Assembly (NCBI RefSeq): GCF_000383955.1 | Contig: NZ_KB913013.1 | Location: 4,793,694-4,857,693 of the forward strand | Length of the DNA: 64,000 nucleotides | From: Rudanella lutea DSM 19387 | Lineage (GTDB): Bacteria; Bacteroidota; Bacteroidia; Cytophagales; Spirosomataceae | Direction of reading: 5' to 3' | Part shown: positions 36,455-44,751 of the stretch, piece by piece | Layout of the letters: the number at the start of each line of letters is the position of its first letter | Numbering within the stretch: the first letter of the stretch is position 1 | The notes under the pieces: model-generated | What the model was told of the DNA's origin: nothing | What the model saw: only the letters and a program-made list of their open reading frames with translations | Database searches by the model: none | Position numbers and translations under genes: made by a program

Positions 36455-36901
36455 ATGAAACGCCAATTGTTCCGTATCGTCAATGTGCTGATGGCCGTGG
36501 TCGTGCTACTAAGTAGTACAGGCTTCGGGCTGGTCGAGCATTCGTGCCAGATGCGGGGCAAGAAGATTTCACTGGTAGGCACTGAAAAAACAGGTTGTGT
36601 GGGGTGTCCCACAGCTAAAGCTCAACCTGCTTCGGCACAGCCCGTTGTGAAAAAGGCTGATTGTTGCCAGGAAGAACAACGCTACGAGAAAGTTGACATC
36701 GGCTCGTCGCTGAGTCAGTTGGTAGCCAAGTTCTTCAAAATAATGGCTGAAGCGGTTGTTACGAGTGTAACAACGCTGGTTACGGCTCTGCTCAACTGGA
36801 TGTTTTCTCAGGATGAGTCAGTTGTCATTCATGCCCCCAATGCCCCTCCTGCAGCCCATGGTCGCCAATTGCTGGTGCTGGTGCAAAGCTTCCTGATATA
36901 G
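36455..36901 (+). CDS. HYC_CC_PP family small protein
   Basis: A 148-residue protein with an N-terminal hydrophobic export segment (VLMAVVVLLSSTGFGL), then the motif series of this family: HSC at 29-31, C-x-x-C at 48-51, CC at 70-71 and PP near residue 130, followed by a conserved-looking C-terminus. The cysteine and histidine pairs suggest soft-metal binding. It is the first gene after a strong promoter and precedes a TonB receptor by 74 bases. In other Bacteroidota it accompanies such receptors and heavy-metal genes. Role: probably periplasmic copper handling (inference). Confidence 0.78.
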   Translation: MKRQLFRIVNVLMAVVVLLSSTGFGLVEHSCQMRGKKISLVGTEKTGCVGCPTAKAQPASAQPVVKKADCCQEEQRYEKVDIGSSLSQLVAKFFKIMAEAVVTSVTTLVTALLNWMFSQDESVVIHAPNAPPAAHGRQLLVLVQSFLI

Positions 36902-36975
36902 ATTGTTGATGAATGTGCAAATGCCGGTATCCGTCTGGATATGGGCTTATCTTGTTTTACCCATTCTCAACCATC

Positions 36976-39210
36976 ATGCGTAATTTTCTCATTATAGGCT
37001 TATTGATAGGCCTGTCGGCCACGTCCTGGGCTCAGACCATTCAGGGCACCGTATTTGAATCGGTTGCCAATAAATCAGTACCGTTGGTAGGTGCCAATGT
37101 GTATTGGAGCAGTACAACTACCGGTACAACTACCGACTCGGTTGGCCGATTCCAGCTTGCCCAACCCGAGGGCCAATCTCGACTTGTTATCAGTTATGTC
37201 GGCTACAAGCCGGATACGCTTGTAATCAGCGATCCGTCGGCTGAGATCCGCGTAACACTGCGTGCCGAAGCAACGCTTAAGGAAGTGGTTGTTTCGGCTG
37301 GTGGAACCACCCAGATTGATCGACTGAATCCGATTCAGACGGAGGTACTCACCCAGCGTACCCTGGCCAAAGCAGCCTGTTGCAACCTCTCCGAAAGCTT
37401 CGAAACCAACGCGTCGGTGAGCGTATCGTACAGCGACGCCGTGACCGGAGCCCGGCAGATTCAGTTTTTGGGCTTAGGGGGGCAGTACGTACAAACCAAC
37501 GTCGAAAATATCCCGAATATCCGGGGGTTGGCCAGCACGTTCGGGATGAGCTACATTCCCGGCACCTGGATCACCAGCATCGACGTCGGCAAGGGCGTCG
37601 GCTCGGTGGTGAATGGGTATGAGGGGATGACGGGTGCCCTCAATATCGAACTTCAAAAGCCTGACTTTAAAGCCGAAACCGAGCGTACGCAATGGTTACT
37701 CAATGGCTACGCCAATACCTTCGGCCGGGTTGAGGGCAATGTAAACGTGTCGCGCGCCCTGTCGAAAAAATGGAGCGTTGGTGGCCTGGGGCATGTGAGC
37801 GCACTGCGAACTCGCATTGATCAGAACGGCGATAATTTTCTCGATCTGCCCATGTACCGGCAGTACAACGCCATCAATCGCTGGAAATACAACAGCGAGC
37901 GGTTTATGGCACAGTTTGGCTTTAAAGCCCTGTACGAAGATCGCGAAGGGGGGCAGGTAGCGGCCGTTAATGGGCCAAAGTATGAATTCACCAATGGTAC
38001 AAAACGCCTTGAGTTTTTCTCGAAAATGGCTCGTTTGTACCCCGAAAAGCCGTACCGGGGGTTAGGGTTGATTCTGAACGGGTTAAATCATGAGCAGGAC
38101 GCCCGGTTTGGGTTTGCGCCCTACTCGGGCAATCAGCAGATGCTGTATGCCAACTTGATTTACCAGTCGATTATTGACAATACGAACCATACCTTTAAAA
38201 CGGGGGTGAGTTATATGCTCGACCGGTATAACGAGAGCTACAAGCAAAAACTGCTGCCTACCAACCGAACCGAGTCGGTACCGGGTGCATTTTTCGAGTA
38301 CACGTACACCTATCCCGAGCGTTTTGCGCTGGTGATTGGCAACCGGATCGACTTCCATAATCTCTACGGAGCCCAATGGTCGCCACGGGTGCATGCCAAA
38401 TACCACATCCACAACCTGATTACGGCCCGTGCTTCGGCCGGGCGTGGCTTCCGGGTGCCCAACCTGATGGCCGAGAACTTCGGGTATTTCGTTAGCTCGC
38501 GGGAGGTATTCTTCCGTAGCCCACTCCGGCCCGAGGTATCGTGGAATTATGGCCTCGGCCTGACCAATGAGTTTCTGATGTTTGGCAACAAAGCCAGCTT
38601 TATTCTCGATTATTTCCGGACCAATTTCACCCAGCAGATGGTGGTTGATCTGGAGCACGCACGTCAAATTAACTTCTACCAGCTTCAGGGGAAATCCTTT
38701 GCCAACAGTTTTCAGGCTGAGTTAAACATGCAGCCGATTCGGCGGATGGAGGTGAAAGCGGCTTACCGGTTGTTCGACGTGCGGCAGTCGCTGGGGGCCG
38801 CCTTTGGGGAGTCGGTCTTGCTGGAGCGCATGATGGTGAGCCGCGACCGGGTATTGTTCAACGTGGGCTACGCTCTGCCGTACGACAAGTGGAAGTTCGA
38901 TGCTACCCTCCAATGGAACGGACCTAAGCGGATTCCGTACATGGCCGATGGCTACCTGCACCCCGGTTATGCCAACATGCGCACCGACCGGGCGCCGGGT
39001 TTTGCCAATCTGAACGCTCAGGTTTCACGGACGTTCCGAAATGGACTCGAACTCTACCTCGGTGGTGAAAACCTCACCGGATTCCGGCAGCTGGATCCCA
39101 TTATGCATGCTGATATGCCGTTTAGCCCCAACTTCGACGCGGCAAGCCGGGTTTGGGGGCCTATCACCGGTGCTATGGTGTATGTAGGGTTCAGACTCAA
39201 AACGCTATGA
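36976..39210 (+). CDS. TonB-dependent receptor of the copper/heavy-metal-associated type
   Basis: A 744-residue receptor: signal peptide (to SWAQ), carboxypeptidase-D-like domain (QGTVFESVANKSVPLVGANVYW), then a plug that contains KAACCNLSESFETN, a cysteine-pair segment seen in a class of receptors next to HMA-domain genes, GYEGMTGALNIELQKP, and a barrel ending VYVGFRLKTL. ATG 36976 starts the signal peptide; the frame has 21 extra codons upstream. Its stop overlaps the ATG of the AraC-type regulator (ATGA). Context (HYC_CC_PP, HMA protein, His/Met-rich barrel) suggests copper or a metal complex as ligand, which is inference. Confidence 0.87.
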   Translation: MRNFLIIGLLIGLSATSWAQTIQGTVFESVANKSVPLVGANVYWSSTTTGTTTDSVGRFQLAQPEGQSRLVISYVGYKPDTLVISDPSAEIRVTLRAEATLKEVVVSAGGTTQIDRLNPIQTEVLTQRTLAKAACCNLSESFETNASVSVSYSDAVTGARQIQFLGLGGQYVQTNVENIPNIRGLASTFGMSYIPGTWITSIDVGKGVGSVVNGYEGMTGALNIELQKPDFKAETERTQWLLNGYANTFGRVEGNVNVSRALSKKWSVGGLGHVSALRTRIDQNGDNFLDLPMYRQYNAINRWKYNSERFMAQFGFKALYEDREGGQVAAVNGPKYEFTNGTKRLEFFSKMARLYPEKPYRGLGLILNGLNHEQDARFGFAPYSGNQQMLYANLIYQSIIDNTNHTFKTGVSYMLDRYNESYKQKLLPTNRTESVPGAFFEYTYTYPERFALVIGNRIDFHNLYGAQWSPRVHAKYHIHNLITARASAGRGFRVPNLMAENFGYFVSSREVFFRSPLRPEVSWNYGLGLTNEFLMFGNKASFILDYFRTNFTQQMVVDLEHARQINFYQLQGKSFANSFQAELNMQPIRRMEVKAAYRLFDVRQSLGAAFGESVLLERMMVSRDRVLFNVGYALPYDKWKFDATLQWNGPKRIPYMADGYLHPGYANMRTDRAPGFANLNAQVSRTFRNGLELYLGGENLTGFRQLDPIMHADMPFSPNFDAASRVWGPITGAMVYVGFRLKTL

Positions 39211-39779
39211 CGCTCACAATTCGGAATATGGTGTGCGGACGCTGTAAGCGGGTCGTTCGCGAGGAGCTGGAAAAACTGGGCATTACCGTTCGGTCGGTAG
39301 AGTTGGGCGAGGTCGATATTGAAGGTTTACCACCTACGGTTTCGCTTGATGCGGTACGCGAGGTACTACGGGCCAACGAGTTCGATCTGGTCGATAACCG
39401 TCGGCAAAGCTTACTGGAACAGATGAAAGCCCTGCTCGTGAATGAAATTCAGCACGCGAAAGGCGAACGGCGCAATAGCGAGAACTTTTCGGCTTTTCTG
39501 GAGCGGAAAATGGGGTACGACTACTCGTTTTTGAGTCACCTGTTTTCGGCCAACGAGGGCATGACTATCGAAAAGTACATCATTGCGCTCAAAATCGAGA
39601 AAGTGAAAGAGTACCTCCGGTACGACGAACTGAGCCTGTCGGAGATTGCTTTTCGGCTTGGTTACAGCAGTTCGCAGCATTTGTCGAACCAGTTTCGGCA
39701 GGTGACGGGCCAAACCCCCGGCGGGTACCGGAAGGCGGCACAGGCCAATCGGAAAGAATTGGATAAGCTTACGGGATGA
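39207..39779 (+). CDS. AraC family regulator with N-terminal HMA-like metal-binding motif
   Basis: A 190-residue protein starting at ATG 39207, overlapping the receptor stop by 4 bases. The C-terminal half (about 95-182) is an AraC-type double helix-turn-helix (LSLSEIAFRLGYSSSQHLSNQFRQVTGQTPGGYRK). The N-terminal 70 residues begin LTIRNMVCGRCKRVVREEL, with M-x-C-x-x-C at 8-13 and the beta-alpha pattern of heavy-metal-associated domains. The expected reading is a metal-sensing domain joined to a DNA-binding domain. It probably controls the surrounding group in response to copper or another thiophilic metal (inference). Confidence 0.82.
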   Translation: MTLTIRNMVCGRCKRVVREELEKLGITVRSVELGEVDIEGLPPTVSLDAVREVLRANEFDLVDNRRQSLLEQMKALLVNEIQHAKGERRNSENFSAFLERKMGYDYSFLSHLFSANEGMTIEKYIIALKIEKVKEYLRYDELSLSEIAFRLGYSSSQHLSNQFRQVTGQTPGGYRKAAQANRKELDKLTG

Positions 39780-39852
39780 TTGGCGGCCATACAGGTTAAA
39801 ACCCTGTACATCAGCTCAACAATCCTATACAACGTGGTCGGGGCAAGGGATT

Positions 39853-39860
39853 TACCTTTG
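39853..39860 (+). promoter_or_regulatory. Likely -7 promoter element for the His/Met-rich barrel gene
   Basis: TACCTTTG matches TAnnTTTG, 21 bases before the ATG at 39881. The -33 region has no clear TTTG, which would fit an activated promoter. Confidence 0.45.
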
Positions 39861-39880
39861 CCCTATCACAACACAACGTT

Positions 39881-41326
39881 ATGAAAAACTTCTTTTTGCT
39901 TCTGTCCCTGAGCATTGTGGCCCCGGCCCTTCGCGCTCAGCACGAACACCACGGGCATACCATGCCCGCCAAACGCGACTCGGTGGGTGCGTCGACTAAC
40001 AAGCCCACCAACGGAGAACAGCAACCGATGCACCAGAATCACGGGAACATGAATGGGGGAGACCATCAGGGAATGACACATACCGGTGCCGACATGAACC
40101 ATGGGGGCATGAGTATGTCGCACCTGTACTCACGGAGTTTGCCAATGAACCGGAATGGTTCGGGTACCTCGTGGCACCCCGATCAGACGCCCATGTACGC
40201 CTACATGAGTCATCGGCCTTCGGGCTGGATGTACATGCTGCACTACAGCGTGTTTCTGCGGCACACCAATCAAAACATCAATAACCCCAACGGTAAGGGC
40301 CGGGCGCAGCAGTTCGATGCCCCCAACTGGTTTATGGGTATGGCGCAGCGAAACGTGGGTAAGCGGGGCCTGTTGTCGATAAAAGCGATGCTTTCGCTCG
40401 ATCCGTTTACGGTGGGCAAAGGTGGATACCCGTTGTTGTTCCAATCGGGCGAAACGTATCAGAACCGCCCCCTGGTCGACCGGCAGCATCAGCATGATTT
40501 GTTCTCGGAGCTATCGGTCGGGTATAGCCACTCGTTTAGCCCGAAAGCCGACGCCTTTGTGTATGTCGGATTACCCGGCGAACCAGCTTTAGGCCCTCCT
40601 GCCTTTATGCACCGGATTTCGTCGTTCAATAATCCCGACTCGCCCCTAGGCCATCACTGGATGGATGCCACCCACATCACGTTTGGGGTTGCCACGGCGG
40701 GCGTCCGGTACGGCATTGCCAAAATTGAAGCCTCATCCTTTACGGGTCGTGAGCCCGACGAGGCCCGGCTCGGCATTGACCGGCCCCGATTTGATAGCTA
40801 CTCGTATCGTTTGTCGGTCAATCCAACGCCTTCGCTGGCGTTGCAGTTCTCGCAGGGATGGCTGAAAAACCCGGAAATATCACATCCGGGCGATGTACGG
40901 CGTACCACGGCATCGTTGTTGCATAGCGTAACGCTGAATGGCTCACCGGATTTCTACGTGACCTCGGCGCTCGTTTGGGGGCAAAACGTGCACGATAACG
41001 AAGCCGAAAATGCCTATCTGGCCGAAACCAGTTTTCAGGCGGGTCGGGTGGCTTTGTATGGCCGGTACGAGAACATTACCAAATCGCCGGAAGAGTTGGG
41101 CATCGCGGAGGATACCGATACCTCGGTGCCCCGGCACGTAAACGTCGACAACCTGACACTGGGCCTTAATTACCGGGTGGTGCGGTATCTTAACACCGAT
41201 CTGGTAGCCGGGGCGCAACTAACCGCCGGTATGCCCGACCGGTATTTACAAACCCTGTACGGTCGTATGCCTTTGTCGGGGCAGGTGTACCTCCGCATAA
41301 CACCCGCCCCAATGCGTATGCGTTAA
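39881..41326 (+). CDS. Outer-membrane barrel protein with His/Met-rich N-terminus
   Basis: A 481-residue exported protein. After the signal peptide (MKNFFLLLSLSIVAPALRAQ) comes a stretch to about residue 90 rich in His and Met (HEHHGHTM, NHGNMNGGDHQGM, MNHGGMSMSHL), a typical Cu(I)/Cu(II)-binding composition. The remainder has alternating aromatic and polar residues and ends GQVYLRITPAPMRMR, consistent with a beta barrel; GWMYMLHYSVFLRHTNQ resembles the start of the barrel. No named domain recognised. It stands in the copper-type group between the regulator and the HMA protein. Confidence 0.7.
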   Translation: MKNFFLLLSLSIVAPALRAQHEHHGHTMPAKRDSVGASTNKPTNGEQQPMHQNHGNMNGGDHQGMTHTGADMNHGGMSMSHLYSRSLPMNRNGSGTSWHPDQTPMYAYMSHRPSGWMYMLHYSVFLRHTNQNINNPNGKGRAQQFDAPNWFMGMAQRNVGKRGLLSIKAMLSLDPFTVGKGGYPLLFQSGETYQNRPLVDRQHQHDLFSELSVGYSHSFSPKADAFVYVGLPGEPALGPPAFMHRISSFNNPDSPLGHHWMDATHITFGVATAGVRYGIAKIEASSFTGREPDEARLGIDRPRFDSYSYRLSVNPTPSLALQFSQGWLKNPEISHPGDVRRTTASLLHSVTLNGSPDFYVTSALVWGQNVHDNEAENAYLAETSFQAGRVALYGRYENITKSPEELGIAEDTDTSVPRHVNVDNLTLGLNYRVVRYLNTDLVAGAQLTAGMPDRYLQTLYGRMPLSGQVYLRITPAPMRMR

Positions 41327-41419
41327 ACGAACCAAACAAAGTTGCTTAAACGTTTGATAGATAGAACTGTCAAAGCGTTTGGGTGACTCCAGATTTCACC
41401 AAAACCAATTGTACAAACC

Positions 41420-41788
41420 ATGAAAACGAACGTATTTTCTCTGATTGCCGCCTTCTTTTTACTCGTTGGTCTGACGGCCTGGACGTCGGCTGATGACAAG
41501 GAGAAAGAAGTAAAAATCAAAACGTCGGCGGTGTGCGAAATGTGCAAAGAGCGCATTGAGCGTAACCTCGCGTTTGAAAAAGGGGTGCGCGAATCGAACC
41601 TGAACCTGGAGGATAAGGTGGTAACGGTGAAGTATAACCCGAAAAAGACGGATGTGGCCAAGATCAAGTCTAACATCACCAAGACGGGATATGATGCCGA
41701 CGAAGTAGCGGCCGACGCCAAAGGATACGATAAGCTACCGGCCTGCTGCAAGAAAGACGGCCACAGCGATGGCAAAGGGCATCATTAA
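41420..41788 (+). CDS. Exported heavy-metal-associated (HMA) domain protein
   Basis: A 122-residue protein with a signal peptide (MKTNVFSLIAAFFLLVGLTAW). The HMA domain (about 31-100) has VKIKTSAVCEMCKERIERNL with Cys39 and Cys42 in C-x-x-C; the usual preceding Met is replaced by Ala-Val. The C-terminus PACCKKDGHSDGKGHH adds a Cys pair and His residues. It probably binds copper in the periplasm and passes it to or from other members of the group. An imperfect hairpin lies upstream at about 41345-41380. Confidence 0.83.
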   Translation: MKTNVFSLIAAFFLLVGLTAWTSADDKEKEVKIKTSAVCEMCKERIERNLAFEKGVRESNLNLEDKVVTVKYNPKKTDVAKIKSNITKTGYDADEVAADAKGYDKLPACCKKDGHSDGKGHH

Positions 41789-41890
41789 TTTCTCTGGCCC
41801 CCAAAAGTAGGCCATTCCCTAAATTGCGTAGCCAGTTTTGAGTGCTGTGCGTTTGTATGAGTAAAATTCACGTACACAAACTCAACGGTT

Positions 41891-42076
41891 ATGAATGTTA
41901 AACGCATCTTCGGTATTATCCTGACCCTGCTCGGGTTGATAGGCTTACTTTTGGGAGGAAAAGACCTCATGGCGGGCGGAGTAGCGCAGGCTTCGCTGGT
42001 TTACCTCGGCCTCGGCGCTATTTTCTTCTTTACGGGTATCAGTCTGATTCGCACAACGAGTGATACCGCAAAGTGA
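41891..42076 (+). CDS. Small two-helix membrane protein
   Basis: A 61-residue protein with two hydrophobic helices (IFGIILTLLGLIGLLLGG and SLVYLGLGAIFFFTGISLI) and short charged ends. I do not recognise a family beyond small membrane proteins of Bacteroidota. It follows the HMA gene by 102 bases and is closed by its own terminator at 42095-42137. Its link to metal handling is by position only. Confidence 0.6.
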   Translation: MNVKRIFGIILTLLGLIGLLLGGKDLMAGGVAQASLVYLGLGAIFFFTGISLIRTTSDTAK

Positions 42077-42094
42077 TCCTTGACGGGTCTGCAT

Positions 42095-42137
42095 ACAAAA
42101 GGAGTCGTGACTTTCGGGGCACGATTCCTTTTGTTAA
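42095..42137 (+). terminator. Intrinsic terminator
   Basis: ACAAAAGGAGTCGTG at 42095-42109 pairs over its whole length (one G-T) with CACGATTCCTTTTGT at 42120-42134, loop of 10 bases. It ends the small membrane protein gene. Confidence 0.85.
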
Positions 42138-42175
42138 GTAATGGAGCTGAGTTAAATGTATAATGAATAGTATAC

Positions 42176-42273
42176 AGTACTAGACATTAGATGTTGGATA
42201 TTGGACGTTAGACCTCCATCTATAAAGGTGGTAAGTCTAACGTCCAGTGTCTGAAGTCCGAATGTCCAGTGCT
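42176..42273. repeat. Dispersed imperfect-palindrome element, copy 1
   Basis: The left arm 42176-42213 and right arm 42235-42273 are imperfectly complementary and meet in a perfect inner stem GGACGTTAGAC/GTCTAACGTCC. The element is homologous to 54331-54430 in inverted orientation: the arms agree at roughly 33-35 of 39-40 positions, while the loops differ. It lies between convergent genes. Confidence 0.8.
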
Positions 42274-42297
42274 GAATATACATTATCCATGCACGGC

Positions 42298-43218
42298 TTA
42301 GGCATTATCCCAAAGTCGGTCGGGATAGGCACCTTCGGCATGGAGCGCGTTGAGGGCCGCCTGTACCGTGGGTTTATCTTCGGGGTAGGTGACACCAAAC
42401 CAGGCCGACTGACTGCGGAATACCTTACAATGCCCTGTGTTGGTCTGAATCAGGTTGGTCATCACAGTCGGGATGTAAAACTCAGCCTTGGGCGAGTCGA
42501 TATTGGCAACGGCGTAACTCTCAAACTGCTTCTGAATTAAGGGGAAAACCGACGGTTTGAAACCCCAGAAATTCATCGAAACCGGCGTGTTGGGGGCCAG
42601 TTGGGTCAGCCCATCAGCCTCTTCAAACACGATGCGGCTCCCGGCCGGGTCGCCCTCCTGCTCGTAAATTTTGGTGCGCTCAATCACCGACATCAGGTTA
42701 CCCGATTCGTTTACCTCGCAAACCCCGCGCGATACTGAGCCGTTTTCCGACAGCGTATTCTTGACTTCGTAGGCCACCATAGCATGGAGCTGATCGTCGG
42801 TGTCGGTTTGCAGAAACTGACTGATCAGTTCGAAGGCCTGATAGCCGTAAAAATCGTCGGCATTGATAACGGCAAACGGAGTTTGGGTGTGGTCTTTAGC
42901 GCATAAAACGGCATGGCCCGTGCCCCAGGGTTTGGTACGTTCTACGGCACCCAACTCTACGGGCACGTAGGAACCGAGGGCCTGAATCGCAAAATCAACC
43001 TGGATTTTGCCTTGTAGTTTCGGAAGGAAAATCTCTTCAAAATCGGCCCGTAGTTCTTCGCGGATAATAAAAACGACCTTGCCAAAACCGGCCCGGATGG
43101 CGTCGAAGAGGGAATAGTCGATAATGGTTTCGCCGTGAGGGCCAAACTGATCCAGTTGCTTGACGCCACCGTAACGGCTACCCATACCGGCGGCTAAGAT
43201 CAGGAGTGTAGGTTGCAT
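42298..43218 (-). CDS. Sugar-phosphate nucleotidyltransferase-like protein
   Basis: A 306-residue protein starting MQPTLLILAAGMGSRYGGVKQLDQFG: the L-A-A-G-M-G-S-R-x-G-G signature and K of nucleotidyltransferases that make NDP-sugars. INADDFYG holds the metal-binding Asp, and GTGHAVLCAKD is the nucleobase-side loop. It lacks the C-terminal left-handed helix of GlmU/GlgC and resembles single-domain pyrophosphorylase-like proteins. The sugar is not known. ATG 43218 is chosen since the frame upstream lacks conserved features. No other sugar-nucleotide genes are adjacent. Confidence 0.8.
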   Translation of the reverse strand: MQPTLLILAAGMGSRYGGVKQLDQFGPHGETIIDYSLFDAIRAGFGKVVFIIREELRADFEEIFLPKLQGKIQVDFAIQALGSYVPVELGAVERTKPWGTGHAVLCAKDHTQTPFAVINADDFYGYQAFELISQFLQTDTDDQLHAMVAYEVKNTLSENGSVSRGVCEVNESGNLMSVIERTKIYEQEGDPAGSRIVFEEADGLTQLAPNTPVSMNFWGFKPSVFPLIQKQFESYAVANIDSPKAEFYIPTVMTNLIQTNTGHCKVFRSQSAWFGVTYPEDKPTVQAALNALHAEGAYPDRLWDNA

Positions 43219-43395
43219 TCGTCGAGAATAAGGTTTGAAAAGGAAACTGTGTCTGTGTAAACCGATAGCAGGGCGGTGCGGGTAGCACCGACTAGGCCCC
43301 CAAAGGTAGCCAAAACCGGGTGAGCTCAATAATACCTCGGTAGGAAGCATCTTTAGCGGCCACTCGATCAACTTAACATCACTTTTTTTCGTGGT

Positions 43396-43430
43396 TTTGT
43401 TCAAAATCTCAAAACTTGTCTCTATAATTG
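43396..43430 (+). promoter_or_regulatory. Promoter-like sequence upstream of hmgA
   Basis: TTTG at 43396-43399 and TATAATTG at 43423-43430 (one mismatch to TAnnTTTG), 23 bases apart, precede the ATG at 43482 by about 50 bases. Confidence 0.4.
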
Positions 43431-43481
43431 TGCGTTAAACAATTGTTGTTTCAACAAGTATTACACTTCATCAACAAGAAC

Positions 43482-44651
43482 ATGTTCTATCACACCCTCG
43501 GCCAGATTCCGCGCAAGCGGCATACGCAGTTCGAGAAACCCGGTGGTTCGGGCAAGCTGTATTACGAGCAGCTGTTTGGCACAATCGGGTTCGATGGTAT
43601 GTCGTCGCTGTTGTACCATGTTCACCGGCCTACGCAGGTGAAAGCGGTGCTCGACAGTGTGGAGGCTGCGCCGAGGGTGGCGGTAGAAAAAAACATGCTG
43701 GCCCGGAAGCTGATTGGCTTCAACGTTACGCCCGACACCCAAACCGACTTTCTCGATAGCCGGACCCCGCTCTTGTTCAACAAAGACCTGGTGCTTGGGG
43801 TAGCCGCCCCGCAGCGGTCGATGAACGAGTATTTTTACAAAAATGCCGACGCCGACGAGCTGATTTTTGTGCATCGGGGCTCTGGTAAGCTGCGTACGCT
43901 GCTCGGCTCTATTGACTTTGGGTATGGCGATTACCTCGTAATTCCGCGGGGTATGATTTATCAGTTTGAGCTGAACGATGGCGAGCCCGTGCGCTTGCTG
44001 TACGTGGAGTCGCACTCGCCCATATACACGCCCAAACGCTACCGGAATCATTTTGGGCAGTTGCTTGAACACTCGCCGTTTTGCGAGCGCGACATCCGGC
44101 GCCCGCAGGATCTGGAGACCCACGACGAAACGGGCGAGTTTATCATGAAAATCAGGAAACAGGGCGCTATTCATACGCTTGTGTATGCCACGCACCCGTT
44201 CGATGTGGTCGGGTGGGATGGCTACAATTTCCCGTACGCCTTCAATATTCAGGATTTTGAGCCGATAACGGGCCGCGTTCACCAGCCACCGCCGGTGCAT
44301 CAGACGTTTCAGACCGACACGTTTGTGGTGTGCTCGTTCTGCCCGCGTTTGTACGACTACCATCCGAAAGCCATTCCGGCCCCGTACAATCACTCCAACA
44401 TCGACTCCGACGAGGTGATCTACTACGTCGATGGGGATTTTATGTCGCGCAACGACATCGCGCCGGGGCACATCACGCTCCACCCCGGCGGTATTCCGCA
44501 CGGCCCGGCCCCCGGCGCTATGGAGCGGAGTATCGGCAAAACCGGAACCGAAGAATACGCCGTCATGGTCGACACATTCCGGCCGCTCATGCTCACCGAA
44601 CAGGCCATGACCATCGACGATGGCGTGTACTGGAAATCGTGGATAGAATAA
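43482..44651 (+). CDS. hmgA: Homogentisate 1,2-dioxygenase
   Basis: A 389-residue cupin enzyme that opens homogentisate to maleylacetoacetate using Fe(II). Family landmarks are HRGSGKLRTLLGSIDFGYGDYLVIPRG in the N-terminal cupin, and DEVIYYVDGDFMSR, ITLHPGGIPHGP and the preceding YNHSNID in the C-terminal cupin, which carry the iron-binding His and Glu residues. The length is short of the about 430 residues of proteobacterial HmgA but matches the shorter bacterial type. It is the first of the tyrosine-catabolism genes and sits 100 bases before hpd. An upstream in-frame ATG at 43428 would overlap the -7 element and is less likely. Confidence 0.88.
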   Translation: MFYHTLGQIPRKRHTQFEKPGGSGKLYYEQLFGTIGFDGMSSLLYHVHRPTQVKAVLDSVEAAPRVAVEKNMLARKLIGFNVTPDTQTDFLDSRTPLLFNKDLVLGVAAPQRSMNEYFYKNADADELIFVHRGSGKLRTLLGSIDFGYGDYLVIPRGMIYQFELNDGEPVRLLYVESHSPIYTPKRYRNHFGQLLEHSPFCERDIRRPQDLETHDETGEFIMKIRKQGAIHTLVYATHPFDVVGWDGYNFPYAFNIQDFEPITGRVHQPPPVHQTFQTDTFVVCSFCPRLYDYHPKAIPAPYNHSNIDSDEVIYYVDGDFMSRNDIAPGHITLHPGGIPHGPAPGAMERSIGKTGTEEYAVMVDTFRPLMLTEQAMTIDDGVYWKSWIE

Positions 44652-44661
44652 ACCGTATCCT

Positions 44662-44735
44662 TTAGGCACAGACGTGATACGTCGCGTCTTTTTTCTGCGA
44701 TACAAAATTAGACGCGCTGTATCGCGTACGAATTG
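44662..44735. repeat. Short dyad-rich intergenic sequence
   Basis: Between hmgA and hpd, TGCGATAC near 44696 pairs with GTATCGCG near 44718, and GACGTGATACGTCGCGTC precedes them with similar words. It looks like a remnant of a dispersed repeat or a weak terminator with a T6 run at about 44689. Confidence 0.4.
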
Positions 44736-44751
44736 CATCAACAAACAGACA

